Shown in pieces: positions 38,678 to 47,517 of a stretch of DNA of 64,000 nucleotides. The notes under the pieces are model-generated. The model was not told the DNA's origin. It saw only the letters and a list, made by a program, of their open reading frames with translations, and ran no database searches. The position numbers and the translations under genes were made by a program. Each line of letters starts with the position of its first letter. Position 1 is the stretch's first letter. This DNA comes from Limosilactobacillus fastidiosus (GTDB lineage: Bacteria > Bacillota > Bacilli > Lactobacillales > Lactobacillaceae), in contig NZ_JACIUZ010000019.1 in NCBI RefSeq assembly GCF_014145505.1, forward strand, positions 1-64,000, in the 5' to 3' direction.

Positions 38678-39604
38678 TTAATCATTATTTACATTAATGA
38701 CCTGTTCATCACGTTTAACAAACACTGCTCCCAAGTTTCCTGATTTCCGTTCCCAGTCTGGGATCGGTTGACCATTGAAGAATAAGCGTTTAGCTTCGAT
38801 TTCACCCATTACTGATTGTTCGGTAAACACAGTTACACTGGAGAGGTCAGTTTTTACTGGATACCCAGTCCGCGGATCCAATAGGTGATGATACTTTTTA
38901 CCATTTACTTCCAGGTAGCGTTCATAAATTCCTGAAGTCACTGCCGAACACGCTGGTTTCCTTACAATTTCAAGATCTTCACCCCGACTCAACCGGGGAT
39001 CCTGAACACCAATAACCCACTGTCCATCTGCACGACGAGGTGACTCACCAACAAACAAGAGATTCCCCCCGAGGTCAATAATCCCGGCTTCAACGCCCTG
39101 TTCGAGCCAGAAGTCTCGGATCCGATCAGCGATGTAACCCTTAGCAATCCCACCGAGATCGAGTTCCATCCCTGGCTCTTCCAGAAAAACAGTCCGGTAG
39201 TCATCATCTAAGATAGCCTTATAAGGATCGATTAATACCAAGCGTTCTTTAATCTCCTTATCACTTGGTATATTTGCTCCTCGGAAACCAATCTTCCATA
39301 GTTTCACCAGCGGGCCGATCAAGGCGTTAAAACCAAAATTTTCCCGACTATACTTTACGGCTAATTTAATCAATTCGTAAGTCGACGGCGATACCATCTT
39401 CACTTTCCGCCCTGCAGCATAGTTAACATCCATCACTTCTGACTGAGGACGGTTAACAGTTAACCGGTCCTCATATTCGTCAATCAGGCGCATCGATCGC
39501 GATAACAACGGGTAGAAGCGATCGCCAAAAAGCGTTAGGACGATCTTTGTTCCTAACGCGTGATGGACCAACGAATGGCGTTGTTGGTTTAAATTATTAG
39601 TCAT
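38678..39604 (-). CDS. apbE: FAD:protein FMN transferase ApbE
   Basis: Transfers FMN from FAD to a Thr or Ser in the motif Dxx(S/T)GA(T/S) of target proteins. The ATG at 39602-39604 overlaps the end of the upstream gene (ATGACTAA), giving 308 aa. Visible motifs are LDLGGIAKGYIAD and GIIDLGGNLLFVGE, plus LLDPRTGYPV, with the metal-binding acidic residues of the ApbE fold. No signal peptide or lipobox is present, so it should act in the cytoplasm. Its translationally coupled neighbour has four DxxTGAS motifs, which are presumably its targets. Confidence 0.93.
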   Translation of the reverse strand: MTNNLNQQRHSLVHHALGTKIVLTLFGDRFYPLLSRSMRLIDEYEDRLTVNRPQSEVMDVNYAAGRKVKMVSPSTYELIKLAVKYSRENFGFNALIGPLVKLWKIGFRGANIPSDKEIKERLVLIDPYKAILDDDYRTVFLEEPGMELDLGGIAKGYIADRIRDFWLEQGVEAGIIDLGGNLLFVGESPRRADGQWVIGVQDPRLSRGEDLEIVRKPACSAVTSGIYERYLEVNGKKYHHLLDPRTGYPVKTDLSSVTVFTEQSVMGEIEAKRLFFNGQPIPDWERKSGNLGAVFVKRDEQVINVNND

Positions 39605-40835
39605 TAGCTTCTGAAGCTCCAGTTGAGGCATCAGCAGTTTCATCCTCGGCATCAACACTACCAGTTTCAGAAGCGCCAGTTGATGCGTCTACATCTTCAT
39701 TCGCTTCTTCAGTATCACTTGCTGATGACTGACTTGCTTCTTCATTGCCACTTTCAGAAGCACCAGTTGAGGCATCAACGGTCATTTCTTCTGCGGTTTC
39801 TTCATTGTCATCATGCTTTGACGCGCCAGTAGTAGCATCTTTACTCCAAGCACCGTTTTCAAAGAGGTTCAAGATATATTCAACGTTACCAGTAAATTCA
39901 ATTGTCCCTAAGTAGTGACCATTAACGTCCCGTAATGCATAGTATTGGATTAATGAACGGTGACCATTCATCCATAATGGCCGAGTTACAACATCCTTCT
40001 TCCCTTCACGGAAGCTATTAATGATGCTCATGACTGCTGGTACAGCCATCGGTGGATGACATTCTTGAACAGTTTCGCCAAGAGAAGCAGTATTCCGAAC
40101 ATGTTCCCGATTTGGCTTATCTGAGTACCATGCGAAGTGGTCAGTACTATCAATCAGGTCAATTTCAAATGGGATCGTACTAAAAATCTGTTGAACTTCC
40201 TTTAATGTTAAACGACCAGTAGGGAAATTAATGTATGCATCACTGATCGTGGGTTGTTTAACGGCCATGTTAAGCCCCTCCTTTTCTACGTTCTTAAAGA
40301 TTTGGATATATTCGATAAAGTGTTCAAAGCTCTTTTCCAATCGCTCGATTGCCTTTTGATCAATCAAACGACCGTCCTTGGCAAAGGTATTGCGGACATT
40401 CCCAATCAAGACTTCATTTCCTGGCAAGAGGTTAGTATTACAGTCAGGCGAAATTAAGATCTGTCGCATTTGAACTTGAGAACGAGCGGATGCTTGACGA
40501 CCATAAGCAACCCCAACAATCATCGCTGGCTTACCAGATAAGACCTTTGTCCGGTAAGAGAGCCATTCCATTGCTGACTTTAGAACCGCAGGAATTCCAT
40601 GATCGTATTCTGGAGTAGCAAAGACAAGCCCATCAGCTTCCTTAACTTTTTGTTTTAGTTTCCAGACCTCAGTTTGTTCTGATAATGGAGTATCAACACT
40701 AAATGGTGGTAACTTACCAACTTCATAAATCTCGATATCAGCCATTTGTTTAAAGTGCTTCTTCATGAAGCGGAGCAATAGTCGGTTATATGAAAAATCG
40801 GCGTCGGTTCCGGCAAAGGCAAGAATCTTCATCAT
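39597..40835 (-). CDS. FMN reductase-PAS protein with four flavinylation-like motifs
   Basis: A 412-aa three-part protein. Residues 1-185 form an NADPH-dependent FMN reductase-like flavodoxin fold (AFAGTDADFSYNRLLL, TPEYDHGIPAVLKSAMEWLS). Residues 200-322 match the PAS region of DUF438 proteins (FPTGRLTLKEVQQI, ECHPPMAV, RSLIQYYALRDVNGHYLGTI). Residues 330-412 are an acidic, probably disordered tail with DATTGAS at 333-339 and DASTGAS at 354-360, 383-389 and 402-408. These match the Dxx(S/T)GA(S/T) signature recognised by ApbE, encoded next. No signal peptide exists. It overlaps the preceding gene by TAATG. I infer a cytoplasmic electron carrier with up to four covalent FMN groups. Confidence 0.85.
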   Translation of the reverse strand: MMKILAFAGTDADFSYNRLLLRFMKKHFKQMADIEIYEVGKLPPFSVDTPLSEQTEVWKLKQKVKEADGLVFATPEYDHGIPAVLKSAMEWLSYRTKVLSGKPAMIVGVAYGRQASARSQVQMRQILISPDCNTNLLPGNEVLIGNVRNTFAKDGRLIDQKAIERLEKSFEHFIEYIQIFKNVEKEGLNMAVKQPTISDAYINFPTGRLTLKEVQQIFSTIPFEIDLIDSTDHFAWYSDKPNREHVRNTASLGETVQECHPPMAVPAVMSIINSFREGKKDVVTRPLWMNGHRSLIQYYALRDVNGHYLGTIEFTGNVEYILNLFENGAWSKDATTGASKHDDNEETAEEMTVDASTGASESGNEEASQSSASDTEEANEDVDASTGASETGSVDAEDETADASTGASEAND

Positions 40836-41401
40836 TATTCAGCCATCTCCTTTTCCATTTGGTTGATTGCTTTAGCATAGTAGCGGAATCCAGCCATGCA
40901 CTTTTCAAGAAAGCCAATCGTTCCTTGATCCGTGATGTTCCCTTCTTTGTCCATCAAATCAGTAACGTTACTCATGAAGAATTCGTCACCTTGGTATACA
41001 AGGGCATTGATTCCTGGCGAGATCAGGATATCACGCAATTGCACTTGTGACCGTGAAGCACCCTGGTCAAGTTTGGACGCACCAATTGTCATTACTGGTT
41101 TACCAGCAAGTGGGTGGACATTGTAGGATAACCATTCAACGACACTCTTTAATGCTGACGTGATTGAGTGGTTGTACTCTGGACTAGCAATGATGACGGC
41201 ATCCGCAGCCTTAATTCGCCGATCGATATCCTTGATTACTTCTGGAGCATCCCCTTTGAAGTTTTCACTAAACATTGGTACGGGACGAATATCAATCACA
41301 TCAATCTCATCTTGATCTTTAAAGTGTTGAGCCATAAACTCTAACAACATTCGATTATAAGAATGATTAGCGTTTGACCCGGCAATTGCAGCAATTTTCA
41401 A
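40835..41401 (-). CDS. NADPH-dependent FMN reductase family protein
   Basis: A 188-aa flavodoxin-like reductase, first gene of the flavinylation operon. It aligns along its length with the N-terminal domain of the next protein: IAGSNANHSYNRMLLEFM, SPEYNHSITSALKSVVEWLS (flavin-binding loop) and GASRSQVQLRDILISPG. Such proteins bind FMN and reduce flavins, quinones or azo compounds with NAD(P)H. The stop overlaps the next ATG (TAATG), so the two are probably made in fixed ratio and may form a mixed complex. Confidence 0.88.
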   Translation of the reverse strand: MKIAAIAGSNANHSYNRMLLEFMAQHFKDQDEIDVIDIRPVPMFSENFKGDAPEVIKDIDRRIKAADAVIIASPEYNHSITSALKSVVEWLSYNVHPLAGKPVMTIGASKLDQGASRSQVQLRDILISPGINALVYQGDEFFMSNVTDLMDKEGNITDQGTIGFLEKCMAGFRYYAKAINQMEKEMAE

Positions 41402-41577
41402 ATTTTGTCACTTCCTCATATTTTAATCATTGATTATCATTTCACAATCATTCTACTATAACTAGATGTAGAAAAACAATGGTAAAGCTAAAAGATTTAG
41501 TTATAGTTACAGAATCCACTAATTTGTTAAATATGCTAGAATAGAACAGCAATCTTTGGAAAGGAACGGATAAAATT

Positions 41578-42978
41578 ATGGTACAATCACGTTCACATCG
41601 TCGCCACCAAGATATTAACGTTAAAGTAGGGGATCGCTTCCCCCTTACTATCCGGCGCCTTGGAGTTAATGGTCAAGGGATCGGTTACTTTAAACACAAG
41701 GTCTGCTTTGTCCCCGGGGCTCTTCCCCAGGAAGTAGTTGTTGTGGAAGTCACCGCGGTTCATCCCCGCTTCCTAGAGGCTAAAATCCATCGGCTCCGTA
41801 AACCAAGTCGTGATCGGGTTGTGCCACGGGATGATTATGCAAACATCGCTGGTGGTTTTGAACTAGAAAAGTTGGCTTACCCTGCTCAGCTCCGGTTTAA
41901 GCGGCAGGTAGTCTTGGATAGTCTTGAAAAGTTCCAACCATATGGCTACCGGGCCTATAACGTCCGTCCAACTATCGCTGCACCACACGAGTACGGTTAT
42001 CGGAATAAGGCCACTTTCCAGATACGAATGGTTGACGGACACGTTGCCGCTGGGTTATACAAAGCACAAAGCCACGATTTGGTTGATATGGCTGAATGTG
42101 CTGTCCAGATGCCTGCAACGATGAAGGTCATCCGAACTATGGTTAAGTTAATTGAAGAACTCGCCATCCCAGTCTATGAAGAAAAACACAACAGCGGAAT
42201 TATCAAGACATTAGTCGTTCGAGAATCACGAGCTACCGGCGAGTTACAACTAACTCTGATTACAAACACCGCAAAATTACCCCACAAGCACCAGTTACTA
42301 GATGCCATTGCTGAGCAATTACCTGAAGTTGTTTCCGTGATGCAAAACGTTAATCCTGGTGATACCCCATTAGTTTGGGGTGACCAAATGATTCATTTAG
42401 CGGGAGAAGAATACATTACGGAAAGTTTGATGGGACTAGATTTCAAGCTTTCCGCGCGTTCATTCTTGCAATTAAACCCTGAACAAACAGAAACTCTTTA
42501 CGAAGAAGCTGCTAAGGCTCTGGAATTAACTTCTGACGATCAACTCGTTGACGCCTATGCCGGAATCGGGACGATTGGTCTTTCTTTCGCTAACCAGGTG
42601 AAGCGAGTTTGGGGGATGGAAACAATCCCCGAAGCCGTAGAGGATGCTAAGCAAAATGCAACGTTAAACGGGATCACAAATACCCACTATGAAGCAGGGA
42701 CAGCCGAAGAGGTCCTCCCTCGCTGGCAGAAAGAAGGACGGCACTTTGACGCCCTTGTTGTTGATCCACCGCGGACAGGATTGGATGATCAATTAATCGA
42801 ACAGATCATTAAAGAACGCCCAACCAAGTTTGCCTACATTTCTTGTAACATGGCATCTCTTGCCCGGAACCTTCGTCGCTTAACCAGCGTTTATCATGTC
42901 GACTACATTCAACCAATTGATATGATGCCACAAACTACCCGTTGCGAAGCGGTCGTTAAGTTATCATTAAGAAAGTAA
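41578..42978 (+). CDS. rlmD: 23S rRNA (uracil-5-)-methyltransferase RumA/RlmD family
   Basis: A 466-aa SAM-dependent m5U methyltransferase. An N-terminal TRAM domain (residues 18-75, with [22 protein letters not shown]-like sequence) is followed by a catalytic domain with [16 protein letters not shown], the SAM motif [16 protein letters not shown] near 318 and [14 protein letters not shown] near 393. The nucleophile is Cys in [13 protein letters not shown]. Firmicute members often modify both U747 and U1939 (RlmCD). The FeS-cluster cysteines of E. coli RlmD are not seen. AAGGAACGG precedes the ATG. Confidence 0.92.
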   Translation: [466 protein letters not shown]

Positions 42979-42982
42979 AGTA

Positions 42983-43027
42983 AAAACGGTGTAGCTTTTC
43001 TCTAACAGAAAAACTACACCGTTTTTT
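42983..43027. terminator. Bidirectional terminator after the rRNA methyltransferase
   Basis: AAAAACGGTGTAG and CTACACCGTTTTTT form the outer stem, with TTTTCT/AGAAAA inside. A and T runs flank both sides; it serves the two converging units. Confidence 0.88.
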
Positions 43028-43040
43028 CAAATAATTAACT

Positions 43041-44543
43041 TTATTTACTTTGTAACTTAGCCCATTGTCTCCACGTGTTAAGATTACTAATCCCATCAAG
43101 GCGATCATATGCGCCCACGCTTAAGCTTTGAAGAAGTTGTGGATCACTCAAGATCTTAATAACTGCCTTTTCGAACTTTTTGGCATTATTTAGCGGAATT
43201 AATTCCCCGTTAACACCACTTTCGATCAGTTCATTTGGACCATAGAGGTAGTCATAACTAACAACTGGAACTCCGTGGCTCAAAGCTTCCCCCATCGCTA
43301 ATGGCTGAGCATCAATCCGACTAGTATCAACGAATAATTGCGCAGTATTATAAGCAGATTCCAGATTAACTTGGTAACCCGCAAAAACAACTACTCCGGT
43401 TAAGCCAGCGTCATTAACCTGCTTCTTGTACTTGTTAACATCATCCGGACTACCGTAGCCATAAAAAGTGAGCTTAGCATTTGGCACCTGCTTGTGGACT
43501 CGGATAAAAATATCAATTAACTTACCAGTTTGTTTATCCTCACCTAATCGACCAACATAGATCATTTGCCCAGCAATCCGGTACTTCATGTCAATTCGTT
43601 GAAGATCAGTCTTCACTGGGATTCCATTAATTGCATAAACAGGCTTCTTATTACCAATACGTTTCCGGAGCATCTCAGCTTGCGATTCTGTCATCGTAAT
43701 GATGCCGTCCCACCTATTCAACTCAGTGGTTAACGGTGCTTGCAGCATGACGTTTAGTGGACCGTTCTTCAGGTTATCACCGTCATTAACATGGTTCATC
43801 GCCATCCACAAGTATTTCTTAGCCGCCGTCTGCATATTCATCACTGGCTGAATTGCCATTGCTGGCCGATCTGCGATAAAGATGTTATTTTCGCCATTTG
43901 CTTTATTTAACTCATCGAGGAAGAAGGCAAAAAGATCTTCCTCACTGTCAAAAAAGCGGTCCTTTCCGTTATAATTTTTCAAAACATTCAAGGAATTAAT
44001 TGGTGTATTTTGCACCGACTTAACATAGTAACGTTCCATGTAAAGTGATAGATCTGGACGGTAGTAACGTTCAAAACTAATCTGACCGTCTTCACCAAAA
44101 AACTGGTCAACCGATTTAAAGCCCCGAAGATCATACTGCTGGCGAAGAGTAATGTTTCCGGCGACGTCGAACCAGTCAATGTGATTAACAAGACCCACTG
44201 TTCCTCCAGTAAAGTAGACAATACAGATTAGACGGTCACCATCTTTAACCTCCTGATAGTTGTTCCCGGTCCCCACTTGATATTCAATTGGGAGGTTCAG
44301 AGCGCTGACGTGCAGATCGTGGCCTTGGTAGGTAGTAGTTCCCGCGAAGAAATCGTACATATTAACCAGTTGGTCATCAGTTAAGCCAAATCGCTTCAAA
44401 GTGGCATGAATAATTTGATCGTAGGTTCGGGTAACCAACTTAGCTTCAACATGATGATCCTTAAAGAGCTTCAGCCGCTTCATTTCAGCGTGTTCAATAC
44501 TCGAGTCGTTACTTAATAGGTATTGGTTAACGAAAAAGAACAT
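43041..44543 (-). CDS. TagE-like glycosyltransferase, second of a pair
   Basis: A 500-aa GT-B enzyme like the poly(polyol phosphate) alpha-glucosyltransferases (TagE/TarM type) that decorate wall teichoic acid. The N-terminal half has the beta-rich insert typical of these proteins (GGTVGLVNHIDWFDVAGNITL and RQQYDLRGFKSVDQFF). The GT4 domain follows from residue 310 (MIYVGRLGEDKQTGKLID). The usual E-x7-E motif reads D-x7-E here (DAQPLAMGE), so its first acidic residue is shortened. Its start overlaps the stop of its paralogue (TAATG). Confidence 0.85.
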   Translation of the reverse strand: MFFFVNQYLLSNDSSIEHAEMKRLKLFKDHHVEAKLVTRTYDQIIHATLKRFGLTDDQLVNMYDFFAGTTTYQGHDLHVSALNLPIEYQVGTGNNYQEVKDGDRLICIVYFTGGTVGLVNHIDWFDVAGNITLRQQYDLRGFKSVDQFFGEDGQISFERYYRPDLSLYMERYYVKSVQNTPINSLNVLKNYNGKDRFFDSEEDLFAFFLDELNKANGENNIFIADRPAMAIQPVMNMQTAAKKYLWMAMNHVNDGDNLKNGPLNVMLQAPLTTELNRWDGIITMTESQAEMLRKRIGNKKPVYAINGIPVKTDLQRIDMKYRIAGQMIYVGRLGEDKQTGKLIDIFIRVHKQVPNAKLTFYGYGSPDDVNKYKKQVNDAGLTGVVVFAGYQVNLESAYNTAQLFVDTSRIDAQPLAMGEALSHGVPVVSYDYLYGPNELIESGVNGELIPLNNAKKFEKAVIKILSDPQLLQSLSVGAYDRLDGISNLNTWRQWAKLQSK

Positions 44544-46087
44544 TAGTTAGCGGCCTCCTTTGCTTTCATATCATCGACCAATTCGTTCCATAACTTCATT
44601 ACATTTGCTTCTGAGTAACGTTCGCTATCCTCGTAGGCATTTTCGCTAAACTTAGCCAGTTTTTCCTGATCAGTCAGCAGGATAGTAATTGCCTTTGCCA
44701 GCCCATCAATATCACCATTTGTTGTTAATAGGCCATCTTGACCATCAATTACAACATCAGCAGGGCCATACTTAATATCATTAGCAACGATCGGCAAGCC
44801 ATGTGATTGAGCCTCAACTAATGATAGTGGCAATCCTTCTGCCCGACTTGGCAAAATTAATAATTGGGCGTCATTATAAACCTTATTGGGATCATTGGTA
44901 TAGCCATGGAAAGTAACAGAACTTTCCAGCTTTTCGTCTTTCACGATCTTCTTCAATGTTTTATCAAAGTTATCGTTAGCGTACCCCCAAAAGTCGAGCT
45001 TTGCTTCCGGAACCTTCGCCAAGATCTGTGGCCAAGCCTTAAGTAGGTGATCCTGTTGCTTTTCCGGCGACAGACGAGCAACCATAACCACTTGGTTCTT
45101 CGTCCGCTTTTCAAATGGGACATGATCAGCTTCCAAGACTGCTTTCGGAACGATCGGTCCTGGGATGCGGTAAATCTTGGTACCATATTTTTCAAAGCGG
45201 TCCTTAACATCTTTTTGTTGTTGGGGAGTAAGGGTAATAATTCCATCCCAATCTTTAATATGGTTCAAGCCCCAGGTATAGTTATAATTCAAGGTTGAAT
45301 GCAACATGTCGTTATTATCATTAACGTGATCGTTGTGCAATTGCATTGCCCGAAATACCCGATGTTTCATGTGAAGCACCGACCAACCAACTTCATATGA
45401 TCGGTCAACAACCAGGCCCACCGGTTCGCTATTCGTCAATTCTGAATCTGTCACTAGTTCGTCATAGAAGAACCGGGTTAATTCATTGAGATTAGCAAAC
45501 TGGTAATCATGCCCCTTGTAATTAAAGAGGTGGTAAGTATCGATCACTTTATCCTGTTTGTTCTTCTGGTGTTCTAATTGAATTGCGATCGTCCCGTCCG
45601 GTTTCATGTAGTTTTCAGTTGCAATGTTACCATCCCAATCATAAACTTGTTCAACCGAAACAAAGCCACGATTATCATACCAACTAACCTTCAAGAGCTT
45701 GCCATAATGATCAAAATATTGAAGGTTGATAATGTGTTTTTCCTTATCATTTCGCCGTCGAATATACATGATCCGGTTGCCGTTGCGGTAATAATTATAG
45801 TTAATCCCATCGGCTTTCCGGTCCCAAGTAGGATCAATATCTAGATCCTTAATGGTGACGTCTTTCTGAGGAAAGATCCGGGCATCTTGGAAATAATCAA
45901 ATAAGTTTACAAAGTCTTCATCAGCAATTCCCGCCTCTTCGGTTACCATGTGAAGCTCGTTTGAGTACTTTCGGGTAACAATCTTAGCGGATTCATTGAA
46001 CATTTCAAACAGGTGCAATCGCTTAATTTGCGCATGTTCGATTCCTGACTTGTTATGCTGAATATTATCGTTCAGAAAGAATAACAT
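44543..46087 (-). CDS. TagE-like glycosyltransferase, first of a pair
   Basis: A 514-aa paralogue of the following gene with the same layout. The N-terminal acceptor-binding half has LFFLNDNIQHNKSGIEHAQIK and NLQYFDHYGKLLKVSWYDNRGF. The GT4 donor domain begins near residue 335 (VVMVARLSPEKQQDHLLKAW). The E-x7-E motif is intact (EGLPLSLVE), followed by HGLPIVANDIKYGP. Paired tagE genes are known in L. plantarum, where they glucosylate wall teichoic acid. It is cytoplasmic or membrane-peripheral, and cotranslated with its partner. Confidence 0.87.
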   Translation of the reverse strand: MLFFLNDNIQHNKSGIEHAQIKRLHLFEMFNESAKIVTRKYSNELHMVTEEAGIADEDFVNLFDYFQDARIFPQKDVTIKDLDIDPTWDRKADGINYNYYRNGNRIMYIRRRNDKEKHIINLQYFDHYGKLLKVSWYDNRGFVSVEQVYDWDGNIATENYMKPDGTIAIQLEHQKNKQDKVIDTYHLFNYKGHDYQFANLNELTRFFYDELVTDSELTNSEPVGLVVDRSYEVGWSVLHMKHRVFRAMQLHNDHVNDNNDMLHSTLNYNYTWGLNHIKDWDGIITLTPQQQKDVKDRFEKYGTKIYRIPGPIVPKAVLEADHVPFEKRTKNQVVMVARLSPEKQQDHLLKAWPQILAKVPEAKLDFWGYANDNFDKTLKKIVKDEKLESSVTFHGYTNDPNKVYNDAQLLILPSRAEGLPLSLVEAQSHGLPIVANDIKYGPADVVIDGQDGLLTTNGDIDGLAKAITILLTDQEKLAKFSENAYEDSERYSEANVMKLWNELVDDMKAKEAAN

Positions 46088-46208
46088 TGCTTTTTCTCCT
46101 TTTCTACGTTAACAAGTTAAGTGTAACATACTGAAAGCAGTGAAATTAGGACTTGTCGGGAGTTTGTGTTAAAATTTATATTTATAATAAGAAAGAAGGA
46201 GAAGACCA

Positions 46209-46610
46209 ATGCAAAACCCATTTGGTAACAACAATAACCATAACCAAAATCCATTTGATCTTAATAATCTCCCATTGCCACCGAACTATGCCAAGATTGT
46301 TAATGATCAGGGGCAGATTAGGATTGCCAAAGTGGGAATTTCATGGACAACACTCTGGTTTGGTCCTTTGCCAGCACTCTTCCGTGGTGATTACTACAAC
46401 TTTTTCTTAATGATCGTTCTTGATCTCGACTATGCATTAGTAGCATTATTTTTCGGTTTGAACTGGTTAATGCAATTCCCGTGGACTTCAATCGCTTTCG
46501 CCCTTCTTTACAACATGATGTACTTTAAGCACTCTTTTAAGATTGGTTATCGTCCTGCCGATCAGCGTTCTCGCGAGCTTCTTGAAAGGTTCCATTATTT
46601 AAAAAAATAA
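46209..46610 (+). CDS. DUF2628-like small membrane protein
   Basis: A 133-aa protein with an Asn-rich N terminus (NPFGNNNNHNQNPFDLNN), then ISWTTLWFGPLPALFRGDYYNFF, a pattern of DUF2628 proteins that precedes two or three membrane helices (residues 62-83 and 88-105). The C-terminal 25 residues are charged and cytoplasmic. Function is unknown. AAGGAGAAG lies before the ATG. It is divergent from the glycosyltransferase pair. Confidence 0.75.
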   Translation: MQNPFGNNNNHNQNPFDLNNLPLPPNYAKIVNDQGQIRIAKVGISWTTLWFGPLPALFRGDYYNFFLMIVLDLDYALVALFFGLNWLMQFPWTSIAFALLYNMMYFKHSFKIGYRPADQRSRELLERFHYLKK

Positions 46611-46623
46611 GTTGGAAGTTTTT

Positions 46624-46690
46624 GGAGAGCCTGGTTGGCTATTCCGACGCTTAGGATCCGGTTACAACGCAAAGCTAGCTTATCAGAATT
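46624..46690 (+). repeat. Intergenic repeat, family 2, copy B
   Basis: GGAGAGCCTGGTTGGCTA followed by TTCCGACGCTTAGGATCCGG. It shares the core and the GGAT block with the copy near 50.1 kb, but the tail diverges. Confidence 0.55.
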
Positions 46691-46740
46691 TCGCAATTAG
46701 ACTGTGTAATTTAGAGGTTTACAAATAATATAGATATAGC

Positions 46741-46776
46741 AAGGGGTGGGAAAATATTCTATTTTCCCACCCTTTA
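46741..46776. terminator. pyrF terminator
   Basis: AAGGGTGGGAAAAT and ATTTTCCCACCCTTT form a near-perfect stem directly after the pyrF stop on the minus strand. Confidence 0.85.
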
Positions 46777-46777
46777 A

Positions 46778-47506
46778 TTATTTATCGCCGAAAAAATCAT
46801 AACGGATCTGCTTGTATGCGGCTACTGGATCAGCGCTTTGAGTAATTGGCCGGCCAACCACAATACCGTTGCTCCCCATTTCAGCAGCTTGGCGAGGAGT
46901 AACAACACGTTTTTGATCATCATGACTATTTGAATCAGGCCGAATACCAGGAGTGATACACAGAAAGTCTGGATTAGTAACTTCACGAATTGCCGCGATT
47001 TCCTTAGCAGAACAAACCACCCCTGCCAAGCCACTTTCATCAGCTAAGCGGGCATAATTTTGCACTGAGTCCATAACCGTACCAGACACTCGCTGCTCAT
47101 TATGAAGGATTATCTCATCAATAGATGTCAACTGGGTAATCGCCAACATCTTGGGAACAGAATTTCCGGCTTCGGCAGCTCCCTGTTTTAACCCACGAAG
47201 ACCAGCTTTCATCATTTCACTTCCACCAGCAGCATGAACAGTAACAAAAGAAACTCCTAACCGGCCAAGTTGAGCCATCGCCCGTTCAACCGTGTTCGGA
47301 ATATCATGCGCCTTAAGATCAAGAAATACTCGGCAGCCTCGCTCCTTTGCTTGCTTCACAATACCAGGACCAAAAGCATAGAAAAGTTCCATCCCAATCT
47401 TAATAATTGGCATATGTTCTGTATCGTTAGAAAGTTTATCAAAGAGTTGAACTGCTCTACGTTTATCTGGGACATCGATTGCAACAATTGGTTCAAAATG
47501 CTCCAT
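46778..47506 (-). CDS. pyrF: Orotidine 5'-phosphate decarboxylase
   Basis: Last step of UMP synthesis. The 242-aa TIM-barrel protein has the catalytic DLKAHDIPNTV (residues 63-73, with the Asp-Lys-Asp charge network), FVTVHAAGGSEMM near 87 and CITPGIRPDSNSHDDQKR near 188, plus GIVVGRPITQ at the end. It follows pyrR, separated by a PyrR attenuator. Confidence 0.95.
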   Translation of the reverse strand: MEHFEPIVAIDVPDKRRAVQLFDKLSNDTEHMPIIKIGMELFYAFGPGIVKQAKERGCRVFLDLKAHDIPNTVERAMAQLGRLGVSFVTVHAAGGSEMMKAGLRGLKQGAAEAGNSVPKMLAITQLTSIDEIILHNEQRVSGTVMDSVQNYARLADESGLAGVVCSAKEIAAIREVTNPDFLCITPGIRPDSNSHDDQKRVVTPRQAAEMGSNGIVVGRPITQSADPVAAYKQIRYDFFGDK

Positions 47507-47517
47507 AATTTTTCCTC

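Noticed and set aside
39602-39840. Reading the DASTGAS repeats as mere low-complexity linker or cell-surface repeat.
   Set aside because: There is no secretion signal, the motif matches the flavinylation signature in all copies, and apbE is translationally coupled.
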